Shown in pieces: positions 23,701 through 36,403 of a stretch of 64,000 nucleotides of DNA. This DNA comes from Climacteris rufus. Taxonomy: Eukaryota; Chordata; Aves; Passeriformes; Climacteridae. The notes below the pieces were generated by a model, which worked only from the letters and a program-made list of their open reading frames with translations, searched no databases and was not told the origin of the DNA. Positions within the stretch are counted from its first letter, which is position 1, and each line of letters begins with the position of its first letter. Where the stretch lies: positions 1,042,722 through 1,106,721 of the forward strand of contig VZRZ01003213.1 of assembly GCA_013398175.1 (NCBI GenBank), read 5' to 3'. Both the position numbers and the translations under genes were made by a program.

Positions 23701-26700
23701 GTATTACCATGGTTAAAAGTCTTATGCTTTAGGATATTTTTTCTTTGGGAATTATACAACCAGTATAAGTGTTCTTGTTGTAAATCAAAATAATAACTTC
23801 TAATTATTTGAATTAAGTCTAGCTATCTTGTCTTTCCTATAATTTGATTTCTGATTTCTAATATTTTACATGCTTTAAATATTTTTACTATTTATTCATG
23901 ACTAGTGTTTTCCATCTGGCATTCTCTGAAGTCAATGAAGTTCAGTGAATTTCATAAATACATGACTCAGACCTATGAATACTATAGGATATACAAGACT
24001 ATATTCAGTGAAATCTGAAATCTAGTTTTATCTTTGCAGTAAGTTTCAGAAACAAATAAAAAGAAGTGTACATTTTATACAAACTTTATCCTGGCCTTGA
24101 AGTGATGAAACATGTATATTAAAAAGGAATGTAAGATGATAAATTTGGGTGATATCTATATTTCCTTTTTTTTTCCTCTTTGGGACTTCCCATACACAAT
24201 TGGCACACCTTCAAGTATAAGAATGGGTCATCCTAAAATTTAAGACAATGTGCAAATGTTTATCAGGAGACTAACTTGATTGAACAGCCTCCTGTCCATA
24301 AAGGACGTAGACTGGAGATTGCAGTGAGAAGAGGGTATACAGCAAGAACTTGGAAACAATGCTTGGGCCTGCACAGACAGTGTCAGCAAATCCAAGTTTT
24401 AGTTAGAATTGAAGTGTCAAGGGATGCTGCAGGTGATTAGAAGACCTTCTACTGCTTCATGAGTAGTAACAGAATAAACAAAAATATGGGGTTGTGACGA
24501 AATGGGTCAGTCAGTGATGTAGAGGATGCAGAGACAGTACTGCCTTTGCCAGTATGTTTGCTCTAAAGTCTCACAAATTTTTATGCCTCAACACAGTGTC
24601 TAAACAGAGAAAAAACAAGCAGTAGAAGCTGATCAAGTCAGAGATCCCTATTACCTTTAGAATGATGTGCAGATTGAGGAAATTCCCAATGAATGCAGAA
24701 AGTCAAATGCTGGATATCACCGCTGGAATGCTGGAGACGCAGAAAGAAAGAGCCAGAGCCAGCTGTGTTCACGTTCAGAGGAAAGGAAGGAAGGAGGGGA
24801 AGACCCACCTTCTTTATTCTTAAATACACTTTTTGAAATTACTGTTCATTGGAGGAAATCAATACTTCCTTCTTTAACTACAGTGGTCAAAGGGAATGTC
24901 CATCAAAGATCTGTGTCCATGGGAAAGGAATGCAATAACAAGATAATTCTACAATAACATAGCTATGTTTATAGAACAATAGACCTTGAAACTAGCTAGT
25001 ATGGAACTAGCTATTTTTAACCGTAAAAAGTAAGGCAACAGCTGGATTCATTTTACAAGAAGGAACATGATGATAGAGGGAACTACTAGACATTCTGCTT
25101 CACTTTTTCTCCATGAAAGGGTCTTAAAATGACTTAAGAGAAGCGCAAAGTTCTTTGTAAGAAAAGGGTCTATATCTGTTTGTGCATTTTCTGTTACCCC
25201 AACGTAAGTGCAGCTCCTTTGCAACTTTGAATGTCTCGATGCCTTTTATTGTAACACCTATATTGAAATACTTAAGAACAGTGGCTTTCTGATAAAAGTA
25301 GCTTTGATACAACCATTAGCTTTAAAAAGTCTCGTCAGCTTGGAGTTTTTCACACTTGCCTCATCATAAACTGAATGTCAGGCTATTTGTAGAATATGCC
25401 ATACACCATATTTTTCTTTGATGTCTGTGAAAAGTGTAATATATGAGAAGAAATTTGAAGAAAAATTGCTTTCATTTTTGCCAGTGATTAGAGATACATT
25501 AATAGAACCTGTGGAACCTGTTAATTTCATCACTGCAGAGTCACTCATATTTTTGTGAAATAAAATCAATTATCATATAATTGTGAAATGCAGTGCATTA
25601 TACCCGTTTAAAGAGACCTATGGGTATTCAACACATAAATGTTTTAACCAACTATTGTGTCTTGCCAGGAATTTGGAGATTAGAACATGGGCAAATACTG
25701 ATAAACTAAGGAGAGGAGAGCTCCATCTCAGTAAGAGGTGGGCGAAGGTAAACTTTAAATTCAAAGTTCCCTTAGACTCCTTCTGGAACTGGTCTCCCCT
25801 TATATGGACAGATATATTTTGAGAGAAAAATTAAATACAGTAATTTAACCTGATAACAAGTTCTATTTGAGAAAAGCAAGAGATCTCCTGTAGAAATTTC
25901 TTTGAATAGACCTTAGTTGTCAGGCATTAAAGATTATATTTGCTGAGAAGTAATAACCACTCTTGATAGAAAAACAGAACTGTGATAGCTAATACAAAGC
26001 TGATAACAATTTCTAAGTCTTTAGTAAGTCAAGTCTTTTCAGCTGTGATCTTCCTTCATATCAATTTACAGGTTGGCTGACCCTTTTTTATAATGTATAA
26101 ATTTATAAATGAGTAGACATTGAGGCAAGACAAGAAGAATGACTTGTGCTTGTAGAACAGCACATGTAACTTGGGTATTGCAGAGGAGATGCCTCAAAGG
26201 AACTACATATGATGATGAAAAACATACCTTCAAGTAGTACTTAATTTTTTTCCCTTATAAACTATATTTTACTTTTATTGTTGTTGTTTTTTCCTTCTTT
26301 GAGAATTACTGTTTTTCATGTATTCCAGGTGATCAGGTTAGATTTTTTCCAACCCCCTTTGATGTTTTTACTTTCAATTTAAAATAGTTGCAATAAATCA
26401 AGTAACACAATGTGACTATTAATGTTGAATGAGATGAGCAATCTTCCTTAGGGACTTTGAAAAGGTGGTGTGGGGGTGTGATTTAACAGATATGTTGACA
26501 GATTCTTTTTCATATCCAGTCAGATAGCTGATATCTTCAAAAGAGCTTATCTAGTTGACACTTGCATATATTATGAAATTACTGTTTATTTGGCTCCCCA
26601 CCTTCCATCCATTCACTCAGACATTTAATCAGTAAGACTGTTTGTGCACTTCCATGCCATGTATAACAAGAAAGAAAAAGCGAAAGGACAACTTCTGTTG

Positions 26701-26863
26701 TAGCAATCTCAAGAAATAATGCCCTTCTGAAATTACCAGATTTCAGAAATTAAATAGGACAGCTAGCTATGCTTAACAGACTGATACTAGTAATATAATG
26801 TAACATTGCAGCCACATGGAAGTCATTTCCAGAAGTGAGAAAAACAAGTAAGTGGAAACAGGC
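20734..26863. other. AT-rich non-coding sequence, repeat-poor
   Basis: No gene or family-level repeat recognised over about 6 kb. A short GC-richer patch at 21700-21850 and an open frame of 96 codons at 24667-24957 are unassigned. T/G-rich runs near 22565-22595 are low complexity. Confidence 0.5.
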
Positions 26864-26965
26864 CAGCATGGTTTTACCAAGAATAAATCAAACCCGACCA
26901 ACTTGATTGGTTTCTCTGAAGAGATGTCTAGGTCTATGGAGCAAGGGTGAACAGTGTATGTGAGA
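26864..26965 (+). mobile_element. CR1 LINE reverse-transcriptase scrap
   Basis: A 28-codon uninterrupted frame (26864-26947) reads QHGFTKNKSNPTNLIGF, followed by a short acidic stretch ending MEQG. This is the CR1 ORF2 segment around the motif usually written QHGFxKGKSCLTNLI, within the reverse transcriptase fingers/palm. Neither the catalytic YADD box nor a 3' tail is nearby, so this is an internal fragment, either truncated or flanked by diverged sequence I could not align. It is non-functional. Confidence 0.75.
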
Positions 26966-29900
26966 CAGCATCAATTATTTCAAAGATATGCAAAAGTCAG
27001 TATTTTATCTGTTTTTTTCAGAATTTATAAATGTAACCTAAATTGTTTATCTCTCTCTTCACATCACAGTCACTCTTAAAATTTCTACTTTTCAAGGCTT
27101 TCATAGTACAAAAAAGCATGTGTATTTACACGAGTATAAATTCACATGACAGTGAATAATGGGTGATTGTATTTTCTGTGCAGTTTATTGTGCTTTCTGT
27201 AATGTCAGTCATTAGTCTATCTGACATGGATAGCTTTTTCAGATTGATGTGTTTAAAATTAATGAGGCATTTCTTTTCACAGAGAAGAAGTTAATAAAGA
27301 ACATTTTTCTGTATGAATTAGGTAGATGAATTAATACAAATCAGCTTAATTTTTAGAGTGATTTTCTTCTTTCTAACAATGTATCGTAACTGTTAGAGGT
27401 TGAAGGAGCTGCAGTGACTGGAACACAAAATTTCAATTAAAAATATTGTTAGAAAAGTAAAAAGAAATATGTCAGTCTTCAAAGATGAAAAAGGAAAGGT
27501 TTAAGGATATGCATCAACTTTTCAGTGTAGAAAAACAAATTTTAAAGTCATCCAACAATATATATTTTTTTTTCCTATGTATCACAGTTGCTTATTGGAG
27601 AGAATCATATATGAAATGAGTATGACTGAGAACCTATAGATTATGGAATTGCTTGAGGTGAAACTTGGTATTCATCTTGCACTCTAAATGGCTTAAAATG
27701 CAGCTCTTGTTAAATGGATCACATGAGAAGGGGAGAAAAGTTTGACACAGAAAATCCTTAAAATAAAAAAGCGTATGGGGTCTTTGGTATTTTTTCAATG
27801 TTTGTAAATAATTTTACCAGCTTACTGCTCATTATAGTAAAATTTGTATATAAAAAGGGCTCAGTGTCTTCAAACTATCTAAATATTAATCTTGGAACTG
27901 AAATACAGCCTACAATATCTTAGTGAGTTCTTTGTCTGCAACAGGTACACTAAAATATTGTAACTTTGTAACTGGATGTAAAAAGAGTATTTTAATGCAA
28001 TGGCACTTATCACTTGTATGCACTTTCTAGTTTGTTTTTCTAAAAAAATTAGTCTCTGCACATTATTTACTTCATTATATTTGCACTTGTGAAAATCTAT
28101 GAGTTTACATCTTTTGTTGTTTTCAACTGAAGACCCTTTTAATGAAGAATCTCTTTTACTATCCTAGTTTCTTGATTTCAGTAAAGAAGGGCTGTTTATA
28201 CCAGGTTAATCTGTGAGTATTATTTGCTATTTTGGGGAGATTTGATTCAATTATGTGACAATCTGTGGCACCAGTTTTGAGCATAGCATCTTCACTCTCA
28301 AAAAGCGCCTGAAAAATTATTTCCAGGAAACAAAACAAGCTCAAACTGGCCATGTGTAAAGTAGCTTGCTCTTACCTGCAGGGCCTCCATGGGCTCATTA
28401 GCTTGCAGACAGTACTGTGTTAGTACAGCTTGAGGTCTCTGGCTAGGAGCTGGCTTAGGGCAAGAGTGTGCCCAACAGGTATCCTTTTATTTAACCACAT
28501 ACATATTCTTATGCATAATGTTTTTGCAAAAGTATTTAAAAAGAGCTCCATTCTTGTAAAATATTTTGTTTGCTATGCACATGTGTATGTGTATCTGTAC
28601 TTGCAAGCATATATTGGACTGTTCTGACCTGGTGTTCATTTCAATGTTTTAGGCAATAATAGCACTGTTCTAAACTGAAAAAGTGAACTGTTTAGCCAAT
28701 AGTATATTTGCATCTTAAATAATGTGCACATGTAAGGCCATGGTATAGACTGAAGTTCCAGCAGAGATGTGTAGGATATAGTTTGAATGTTTTACATGCA
28801 TGGGCAACTTGGTCTTGTTAGTGACAACACAAGCTAAACTACTTCAGTTCTCATCTTCTTCCATCACTTTCCAAAGTGTCCAGAAACACTGACAAGTTAT
28901 TTCACAGTTTATTTCACAGTTTATTGGGAAGGAGCTGGAAGAAATAATTTTAAAAAAATAATAAAAAACAAATCATAGGATACGGTTCTAGAAGAGTCTG
29001 CAACAACATGGTGCAGTATCTGTGAGGAAATGTTTGCTCTCAGCCATGGCTTTTTATTTTGGTGCCCTATGGTAAGCAGCCCTGAGCACTCTAATCCTCT
29101 GAGTACACTTGGACATGAAATAACATCCAGAAAGATTAAATGCTTAACTTCTATCAGATGTCTGACCGAATTTCTTTCAAAGGAAGTATTGTTTTAAAGT
29201 ATTTGAACGACAGTAGCTTCTTTTAGATTTTCCCTTAAATTACTGAAGGTTTTTGAACCCTTATGTTACTAGAACCTACATACCATCTCATTTTTTTCTC
29301 ATCTTTCTTGCTCTTGAAAACCCACCATTCATTTCTAAATATCATCTCATACAGCTGCCAGCTATACAACTGTAAGTGCAGAAGAACTCCTATAACTTGC
29401 CTATTAAATTTATGATGAATTTGGACAAACCTGCCATTGCAACAACATCTGGGATCTACATTCCTATTTAGTTCTGCCAAACAGTTTAGAGCAACAGTGG
29501 GAATAGAGAATACTTTTCTGCTAGATATGCAGTAATTTATCTTTGTTGCTCTGCATGTGCAATTATGCAAATATCACCTTTGGAAACTTATTTCATTGAT
29601 CGTGGCAGAGAATACAAGTGATATGATGTTCTCACTAAAATATAAAAAGACGGCGGAGTAAGAGTAGCATTTATGATGTTAGCGTTCCTACACATTTCTA
29701 ATCTTCCTAGGAATACACCAAATTAACAAAGCATAACAGAACCAGCTGGAAGCATCTTATACTTTTATTATAAGCATTGTCATTACTTTTTCTGTCTTTT
29801 AATATTGTTTAACTCTTTTGAGTTCAAATTAAGACCAGAGTGAAAAAGGGGATTGTCTCCTCCAGATCTGAAATCTTCCTGTTTAGGATCTCCTAACACT

Positions 29901-32900
29901 TCTTAATAACAAATATAGCCTAATATAGCATTAACAACTTCAGCTCCCATAAGTTAATTAATCTGTTAGAGAAATTGTAATATTTAAGAGTATTGCTCTC
30001 ATCTAGGAGACGTGCCTTTACCAGGGTTTCTTTGAGTGACTTAAAACATTCTTTCATGACACCTATCTGATACTGAGACTTTTGCATGTCCAGCTGGGTT
30101 AATTGATACCCAGCTCTTTTCTTCAATTACATTCCGCCTACCTTTCCTTTCGCTGCTGTTGCATGCATACGTCTCCTTGTGCTGCTGTCACACACACCTT
30201 TCCTTTTGCTTTTCTTCTTTTCTCTTGTTAATTTCAGTTTCAGCTGACCTTTGGCTTTCCTGGCTCTGTTCCTACATGTGCAGACAATGCCTTTGTGCTG
30301 CATAAGTCACATGTGCTCTTTTCTGTCTAAGTGCAGACAGGCGTTCCGTGTTCACCCATTCTGGCCTTCTGCCATGCTTGCTTGCCTTCCTGCACACTGG
30401 AAAAGACCATTCCTCTGCTCTGAGGAGAGTGTCTGTGAAAATCAGTCAGCTCTCCTGAGGCAGTTTCCCGTGGGATGCTGCAAGGAAGGTACCTGAAGAG
30501 GCTAAAGCTTCGTTTTCAAAAGTCTAATATTTCAGAAGTCTGGTACTACTGTCAATCTTCCTCGCTTCCTTTAAACTCCAGTCTTGGGGTTACTGCAGAT
30601 CATATTCTAAGGATATTATGATTGGAAATACTCATAAAAAGGTTAGCTGTTGCTGAGAGATACGGCTGTGAAAGTATTACAGATAGTGTAAAATAGTTTA
30701 CTAGAGAAACATTTCTTTACTAAAATATTATGTAAGGTTGTGTCCAGATGCTCAAGAAGGAAAGCTGTAATGATTGTTCCAGTCTACTTATTATATCAGC
30801 TTAATATATGATGCTAATTTTACTCTCCTGAAATTGTATGAACAAGCCAAATAACTAGGAACTGGGTTTATTAATGGCAAAATCGTCTCTGCATCCAGAA
30901 ATGAAAAAGCAAGTAGTACACAGGTTAAGCTGGCTAAAGGTTAAATTGTTTTAAGGGTGTCAGATCACAGGCTAGTGGCTTACAAACATGAATAAGGATG
31001 TTAAAGACACAGTCTTTTGCTAGCAGACTAATTTTAGTTCTGAGTTTTAGAAATTAGTGTCTAGAATGACATGGGATAGTTGATCCTGGTTTGGGCTATG
31101 AAGATGAAATACCCAACTTTTTAAAAACATTCTTATGACTGATGACGCATCTTTCCCTTTTCACTCCTCTTTTTCTAGCATGCAATAGAAATGATTGATT
31201 TTTCCTCATTTTATCCACTCTTTCTGATGTGGAATATATGAATGCAGTTATTAGGATTGCTGTTTTTCAACATGTACATTCAAAATACTCTCATCAGGTT
31301 CACATGTAATTTGTGCTATTTTCCTCCGGTGTCCTTATACTTACTTTTTACTCAAATAGTACTTCCTGATTTACACTCATTAAAATTGTTGTCATTTCTG
31401 CCATTCAATGTAAGTTTTAAATTTGGCTGCATTTTTAATCCAGTTTAATTATTTTTGTTTTCCTAATCCAGTGTGATCTCATGTTTTGAATATCTTGTAA
31501 AAAAAAATCTGGAGTAATTTCTATGTATCAGAGCATTTTCTTTTTTTTTTTGTTTTTTTCAGATGATGGTTAATGAATAATGAAAGCAGTAGTTCTTAAT
31601 GAACCATGTGTCTCTATTTCAGTAAGAGAGTGTTTTTTTGTTTGGTTGTTTTTTTTGGCCAAATTTAATTAAAGATCACTTGTTCCTGAAATCTCACAAA
31701 TTATCTTAAGGGAGGTGTTTTCTGCCTGTGAAAATAGGGAAAACAGATTTCGATGTTTTACCTCTTGTTCTGTGTCAGGTGTGAGAGCAATACTGTGACT
31801 GCTTCACCTATAAAAAAGTTCAGTCAGAACTCACATCAATTTAAATGTTAGAGAACTCTCCATGGGACATGAATTTGTAGAAGGCCCTGGTTTTGGTTCT
31901 GTCACTCCAAGATTCACTTGTCAGTGCTGTGATCAGTTCCTGTTCTTAGTAAAGTAAGGTCTGTGATGTAGAATGCTACATCCAGCAATAAAGAAATTTG
32001 TGATGAGGACCTGTCTGTCAATGACTTAGCAGAATTTTATTCCAGAACTAAGATTAACATTGACTAACAAGAAGTAACAAATCAGTATTTATCTCAGTGA
32101 AGTTACTTGTGGCAGAACCTTTTATGCTTTACAGATAAATGTTAAAGTGCAGTGCATCTCCTGACTTCCATGCTGCCCTGCAGCTGCAGAGGACAGCAGC
32201 AATTCTGAATTGCACTAACCTTATAACAGCACTCCAGTGTAAAAAGGCATATGTGGTGAGGCACTCAGCTGGCCAGAGAGCTGACACCCGCAGAGTTGAT
32301 GAGATAGGTCAAGTCAAGTTTAAATTGAATCTAAATGTTACGGCAGGCTGAAGTTTTCTTCCCTGCCACATTTCAGATTCTGACTGCTCAGGCCTGGCAT
32401 TTTGATTCAAGCACAGATGTGGGCTGACAATTGCAGTCTGTAGGAGACCTGCTTTTAGGACGAGGCATATTGTGTCTTCAATGGGAACTAGTTATACTTT
32501 GGATAAATTACCAGAATTGGATTCAAACCACTAGTTGAGGCCTAAACTCTTTCTGAATTTTTACAAAGAGTCACATTTATAAGCAAACTATTTTTCATAT
32601 ATATTTTTCCTATTCCCTTTCCCCATTTTCGCTCTCTGATAAAATGTGCAGTTTGTCAATAAAATATATACAGAATTTTATGTGCGAGTTTGTGTAATTT
32701 ATACTAAATGTGGAAATTGAAATTTATGAATTGCAAGACACATTTGAATGTACATTATCTCTTCCCCGCCTTCAGAGCTTTTAATACCCTTCATATTGCT
32801 TTCAAACCTCAAGGTTAATGATTCAATACCCTTTCTCATAACCCAAAGAATTACAGTTGATGCTGACTTACATATTCCTTCAATACCAAATCTTTACAGG

Positions 32901-35727
32901 AAAGAAAGTTATCTTTTTATTTTTGATATTTGCATACTGTTTTCAATGGTTTCCCTAGTCCATGATAGAACACAAACTTAGGTAAAATTATACTAAATAA
33001 ACCTTGCTTCTACAAAAGTGGTAAGAAATAACACTAATTATTAAATATGGTCTTTGCATGTAAAATTAGCTTAAGAAAAAAGATCTAAAATGTGACAGGA
33101 TTTTTTCCTCACTGTGTGGTGAGAAGTATACTACTTCTATGTGTTATTTAAGCATGTGTTTCACCTAGACTCTCACATAGTGTATTTTATTTTTGTACCT
33201 ACCTGCTTAATATGTTTAGTAACATATTAAAGGACAAATGCTTTTTAAATATAATATTTGACATTGGTTTTATTCCTCATATTCTTTCCTTTTTGTCGTG
33301 TCATCTCCTTTGCATAGGAAGTAACACAGATGCAAGCTAGATTTATTATTTTAATAATTATTCTGTGAAATACAAGAGGAATGCTTTGAGAGAAAGCTTT
33401 CTTCCTCTCTCCCCTCACCTCACCCACTCCACACATTTAAAGAAGATATGGGTTTTTCTCTTGAGTTGTACCAATGTAATTATTTAGAAAGAAATTGAAC
33501 TACTAGCAGGTAGCCTAAAGATAACTGTTGTAGTGCAGAGAGGGATGAAGCATTGTAAATTTTTCATCTGGCCGTAACATTATTTTGGTTCCTCTTAAAA
33601 CTATCTTTCAAAATAGTTATGAAGTAGAAATCCACCATGTATTTCAAATAAATAATCTGGTCTGCTAAAAACATAGCTAATTCTTGATGCAAATATGCTT
33701 AAAATCAGGGTTAAAATGTGAAACATCTCTTTGATTTTATTAATGTTTTCAATTTAGCTTCATAAGTACATATGTTGCATTATTTTTTTATAGGAAGATT
33801 AATACACACCTTATTTTCTAGAACAGGATTAAAAACATGATAAAAGAGAGAAAAGGTGAACTTTTTGTCACTGGCACAGCATAGGAAATGGAAAAGTCCT
33901 TGACTCCAGATGTTACCAAGAGGTCTGCAGAGATGACTGAACTATGCGTTATGGGGAGTGAGAGACCTCATTATTATGTGGCTGCTCCTCAGTTTGATGT
34001 CTGAGCTTTGTTTGGATTGAGGTGGAGAGAAATTACAGGAGCCCAGTTTACCATAAATCCACTTAGATATTTGACTTCTGGATAAAACAATCATTCTCTC
34101 AATTTCCAAGTGGAGCTATGGCTATACTGATATTGATATTGACTCCTGCTGTAATAATGCAGAAAGAAATAACTAATATTTATTTTGCATTCTCAAGTTG
34201 ATTAAGAAATGCAAACTTTGAGTCTTTTTTTTTAGCTATTAATATGTTTGCTAGCTCATTATGAAGAATATGCTACAAATATAGCTTAGGTGTAGAACTA
34301 TGGATTTTAATGTTATAATTAACAGTATCAAGTTGTTAATCACAATTTTGAATGTTAGGTAATTTTTCATTTCATGGAAGAATACTGACAGTTTTCCCAA
34401 TGGTAGGTTGTTCTGAAGAACCAACAGATTTGTGATCATTCTTTTTTCTAAACATTGAAGACTATTGCAAACGTGTACAAGAAATATGCTAGAGAAACAA
34501 CCTCAGGCAATATTTCATGTTTTTCTAAAAGTCATTAGAACAGTGGAAACTCATTATGTATCTTAATACATATGTGTTCCTGTTAGAAAGACAAACAGGT
34601 GTAAATTGATCTTGGAATTTTGCATGATTTTAACATTAAAATGGAGGTACACACTGCACGATGCTGTTATGTCTGATATTTCAGAGCACTGAACTGACAG
34701 CAGTTGTTGGGAAGGAATGCCTGGTTGCCATGGGAGGTACACAATACCTGCTAGCAGGCTAACCTGGAATTCCAGCTCAGCAATGGACTCAAAATGTGCT
34801 GAACTTTAAATGTCACTGAAATTAATAGGCTTTAGAAATGAGTTTAACCTGAAGAAAATAGTTATTTGCGATATTGAATCATTATCGAGGTAGGTGTTAT
34901 TTCATTGAGTGGAAAAAATTAGGTGGGAAGACTGATTCTATAACTCAAGCTCCAAACTTAGCCGGATGGCAGATATGGTGGATATCAATGACACGCCTTC
35001 CTTTTGACTGTAGCAAATAATAAAGGAATTTGGGAATAGTCATGATTTTAGAAATGTAAGGTTGAGATGGTATGAGCTCTGAAACAAGAGTTCGATGTCC
35101 AGCTTTTCCCTTCTGCAAGCATATGAGTGCTATCTGGTGTTGCTGATTTAACTTAGTAGTCCTTGTTATTAAGTGCTATCACCTCAGTAGTTTTTCCTAC
35201 AGGATATTTAGAATATGCATGTTCAGGTTTTTGTTTTGCTCGGCAATTTTTCATCTAAAATAAAAAAAAATTTCACATGGAGTTCTGCAGTCATACTGAG
35301 GATGGCTTCTTAGAAAAGTATTTGGAACTCTGGAACAGAAGTGTGTATTTATTAAGATACAAAATGCTCCAAAAGTATCGAAGGTGCCAGTGATATGGAG
35401 AGCATTTTTTGTATTATGTAATTGAATAATATCTCCCAGTTTGGAAAAAGAAATAATGATTTCAACAATTATCCTGAGAGCATGGCAAATGAAAATTCCA
35501 AGAATTAAAATCTCTGTGCAACTTAATAGTAATTTTTGTTAATGTTACTTGCATTAATTCTAATACTAAAAAATACATATTGTCGAGTGTAAGAAGGCTG
35601 TTTACATTGTATTTATTTTAAGCATTAAACCACAAGTTTTATGGTTGTTCTTTCATCATTAGTCTTAAAGATTATAATTTGCTCATTCTCTCTTGTAGGT
35701 TGCTGCTGTTAGGGATTCATCTTCAAA
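26966..35727. other. AT-rich, almost repeat-free non-coding sequence
   Basis: Nearly 9 kb with no recognisable gene or transposon. Frames up to 111 codons (29235-29570 minus) show no motifs. A small tandem duplication at 28897-28924 is listed separately. 30130-30490 is pyrimidine-rich and GC-richer than its flanks but matches nothing I know. Confidence 0.5.
28897..28924. repeat. Two-copy 12-bp tandem repeat
   Basis: TTTATTTCACAG-type units are repeated in tandem (TTATTTCACAG, TTTATTTCACAG, TTTATT). Very short, probably slippage. Confidence 0.6.
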
Positions 35728-35862
35728 TTATCTTGTCGCTCTGGCTGCTAACCGCCTGGTAGTCTCGGCCAGCAACGAGGTCAGGTGTCCACGTGGCGTG
35801 GCTACCAAAGACCAGTCATCAGGCTGCCTGAGAAGGCACGAAAGGCAGGCTGCACCACGGCT

Positions 35863-35875
35863 GTTGCCTAGCAAC
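35863..35875. promoter_or_regulatory. RFX/X-box-type palindrome in the LTR
   Basis: GTTGCCTAGCAAC fits the RFX half-site pair RYYNYY-N-RRNRAC with both halves complete. It lies between the poly(A) signal and the 3' end of the LTR, the same relative place as in the copy at 43946. Binding is not shown by sequence alone. Confidence 0.5.
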
Positions 35876-36016
35876 TCGGCAAGGGTAAAAGACAAGAGAG
35901 GGCCAACACTGTGTCTTTTGTTCCGGCTTTTATTTCCCCCCACCCCTGAAGGGGCAGGGGGTGTGCTCAGAGGGGAGACGGGCAGTCAAAGGCATTAGGG
36001 AAAGGGAGACAGCACT

Positions 36017-36218
36017 TTTTAAAGGGGGTTGGAGAGAGAGGGGAGCAAGGGAGCAAGCCAATAAGGGAAGGACATGAGGTAACAGGGAACAAATCATAAC
36101 ATATCAGGGGAGGAACAGATACAAACCAACCAATAGAGAACCAAACTGAACAGAGCCTTCCAGAGCTTCATACATAAAGAATAGGCTACATTATTAAACA
36201 TGAGGGGTTTGAGCCAAT
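36017..36218 (-). promoter_or_regulatory. LTR core promoter with three CCAAT boxes
   Basis: CCAAT on the plus strand at 36058, 36130 and 36214 lies about 35, 107 and 191 bp upstream (in LTR sense) of the TATA-like TTTAAAA at 36017-36023. The related LTR at 43946 has the same three boxes at nearly identical distances. Confidence 0.6.
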
Positions 36219-36403
36219 GGGGAGAAAGGAACAGCGAAGCTTCTGGACGGGAGGGAGGGGATGCTGCGGGAGTGACACACAGTGGATGTCAGCCCTAGAC
36301 TCAGGCTTTGCCCTCGGATCCACTGTCCGGTTCGGAGTGCTGGGTGGGGAATTCCACCCACTCTATGGCACTCAGCCCCAAGGTGGGCTGGGCCACCACA
36401 ACA

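Larger units (their letters stand above)
35734..36403 (-). mobile_element. Solo LTR of an endogenous retrovirus, family A
   Basis: A 670-bp solo LTR on the minus strand. On the minus strand it starts TGTTGTGGTGGCCCAGCCCA (plus-strand end at 36403) and ends ...AGCGACA (plus-strand start TGTCGCT at 35734). Flanks are ttatct (35728-35733) and tcatct (36404-36409), a 6-bp target duplication with one mismatch. In minus-strand order it has three CCAAT boxes (plus positions 36214, 36130, 36058), a TTTAAAA TATA-like box (about 36017-36023), AATAAA (35929-35934) and an RFX-type palindrome (35863-35875). Its start and element order match the plus-strand LTR at 43946-44619. No internal gag/pol/env sequence is present, so it presumably arose by LTR-LTR recombination. 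The 6-bp duplication suggests a class II (beta- or alpharetrovirus-like) ancestor; that is inference. Confidence 0.85.

Noticed and set aside
34723..34740. GGTTGCCATGGGAGGTAC as an RFX X-box
   Set aside because: Only one half-site fits; the second half does not match RRNRAC at any allowed spacing.
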